33,266 nucleotides of DNA. Origin: CAYSCZ01 sp964429655. GTDB taxonomy: Bacteria > Bacteroidota > Bacteroidia > Cytophagales > Cyclobacteriaceae. Numbering within the stretch: the stretch's first letter is position 1; each line of letters begins with the position of its first letter. Position numbers and translations under genes: made by a program. This document shows positions 33,213 to 33,266 of this stretch, piece after piece. The stretch covers positions 1 through 33,266 of the forward strand of contig CAYSCZ010000032.1 of assembly GCA_964429655.1 (NCBI GenBank), written 5' to 3'. The notes beneath the pieces are model-generated. The model was given only the letters and a program-made list of their open reading frames with translations. It had not been told where the DNA came from and did no database searches.

Positions 33213-33266
33213 ATTTAACCCAGAATTGTCATTAGACTTTCTATTACATGGTTAAATCACTTCAAA
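33213..33266. repeat. Right copy of the terminal inverted repeat
   Basis: These 54 bases are the reverse complement of 25-77 with one extra base. The match begins sharply at 33213 and continues to the last base of the window, so the copy is cut by the sequence end. ATTTAACC (33213-33220) and GGTTAAAT (33250-33257) form the same internal 8-bp inverted pair as in the left copy. Seen from inside the window, both copies start with the same edge and extend outwards. Confidence 0.85.

Overview
The window looks like the chromosome of a Bacteroidota bacterium, probably of the Cytophagales/Flammeovirga type. The evidence is proteins with both kinds of type IX secretion (T9SS) C-terminal sorting domain, a CarboxypepD_reg-like/outer-membrane-barrel receptor, LVIVD-repeat lipoproteins, a DUF6452/DUF6048-like pair, a LytS/LytR pair beside an outer-membrane receptor gene, TAnnTTTG-type -7 boxes, AT-rich DNA and few Shine-Dalgarno sequences. 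Most of it is ordinary, densely packed chromosome; no phage, CRISPR array, transposase, tRNA or rRNA gene was seen.

Layout. 107-2930 (-): xylB-xylA, xylose catabolism. 3078-4551 (-): a two-gene ABC-2 exporter. 4653-8905 (-): a small GNAT-like protein, a 1076-residue T9SS type B surface protein and a TerB-like protein. 8985-14388 (-): a tightly overlapped operon in which a 890-residue tandem D-Ala-D-Ala ligase-like protein is followed by a membrane-anchored PASTA protein and a T9SS type A secreted protein. 14452-15799 (-): Mrp-type ATPase and NFU Fe-S carrier. 15903-20464 (+): dnaG, ribBA, a small secreted protein and surE. 20466-24309 (-): priA followed by an overlapping lipoprotein/outer-membrane-protein pair. 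24398-25639 (-): a DoxX-like membrane protein and a UlaG-like metallo-hydrolase. 25766-27477 (-): LytS-type kinase and LytTR regulator, divergent from a TonB-receptor-like outer membrane protein (27677-30061, +). A structured non-coding stretch follows, with a strong terminator. 30373-32351 (-): two LVIVD lipoproteins and an outer-membrane-like protein. 32393-32962 (+): one unrecognised gene.

The two extreme ends of the window carry the same ~53 bp sequence in opposite orientation (25-77 and 33213-33266). The simplest reading is that the sequence ends inside two copies of a dispersed repeat, such as an insertion-sequence end.

The most unusual gene is the tandem ligase at 11716-14388. Its two halves have diverged in complementary ways. 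The first keeps the Lys-Tyr active-site pair but has an altered metal/nucleotide loop. The second keeps a canonical metal loop but has Phe in place of the active-site Tyr and Cys in place of the active-site Ser. Secondary points of interest are the mutually exclusive hairpins downstream of the receptor gene, a candidate LytTR operator, and -7 boxes that abut start codons and so predict almost leaderless transcripts.
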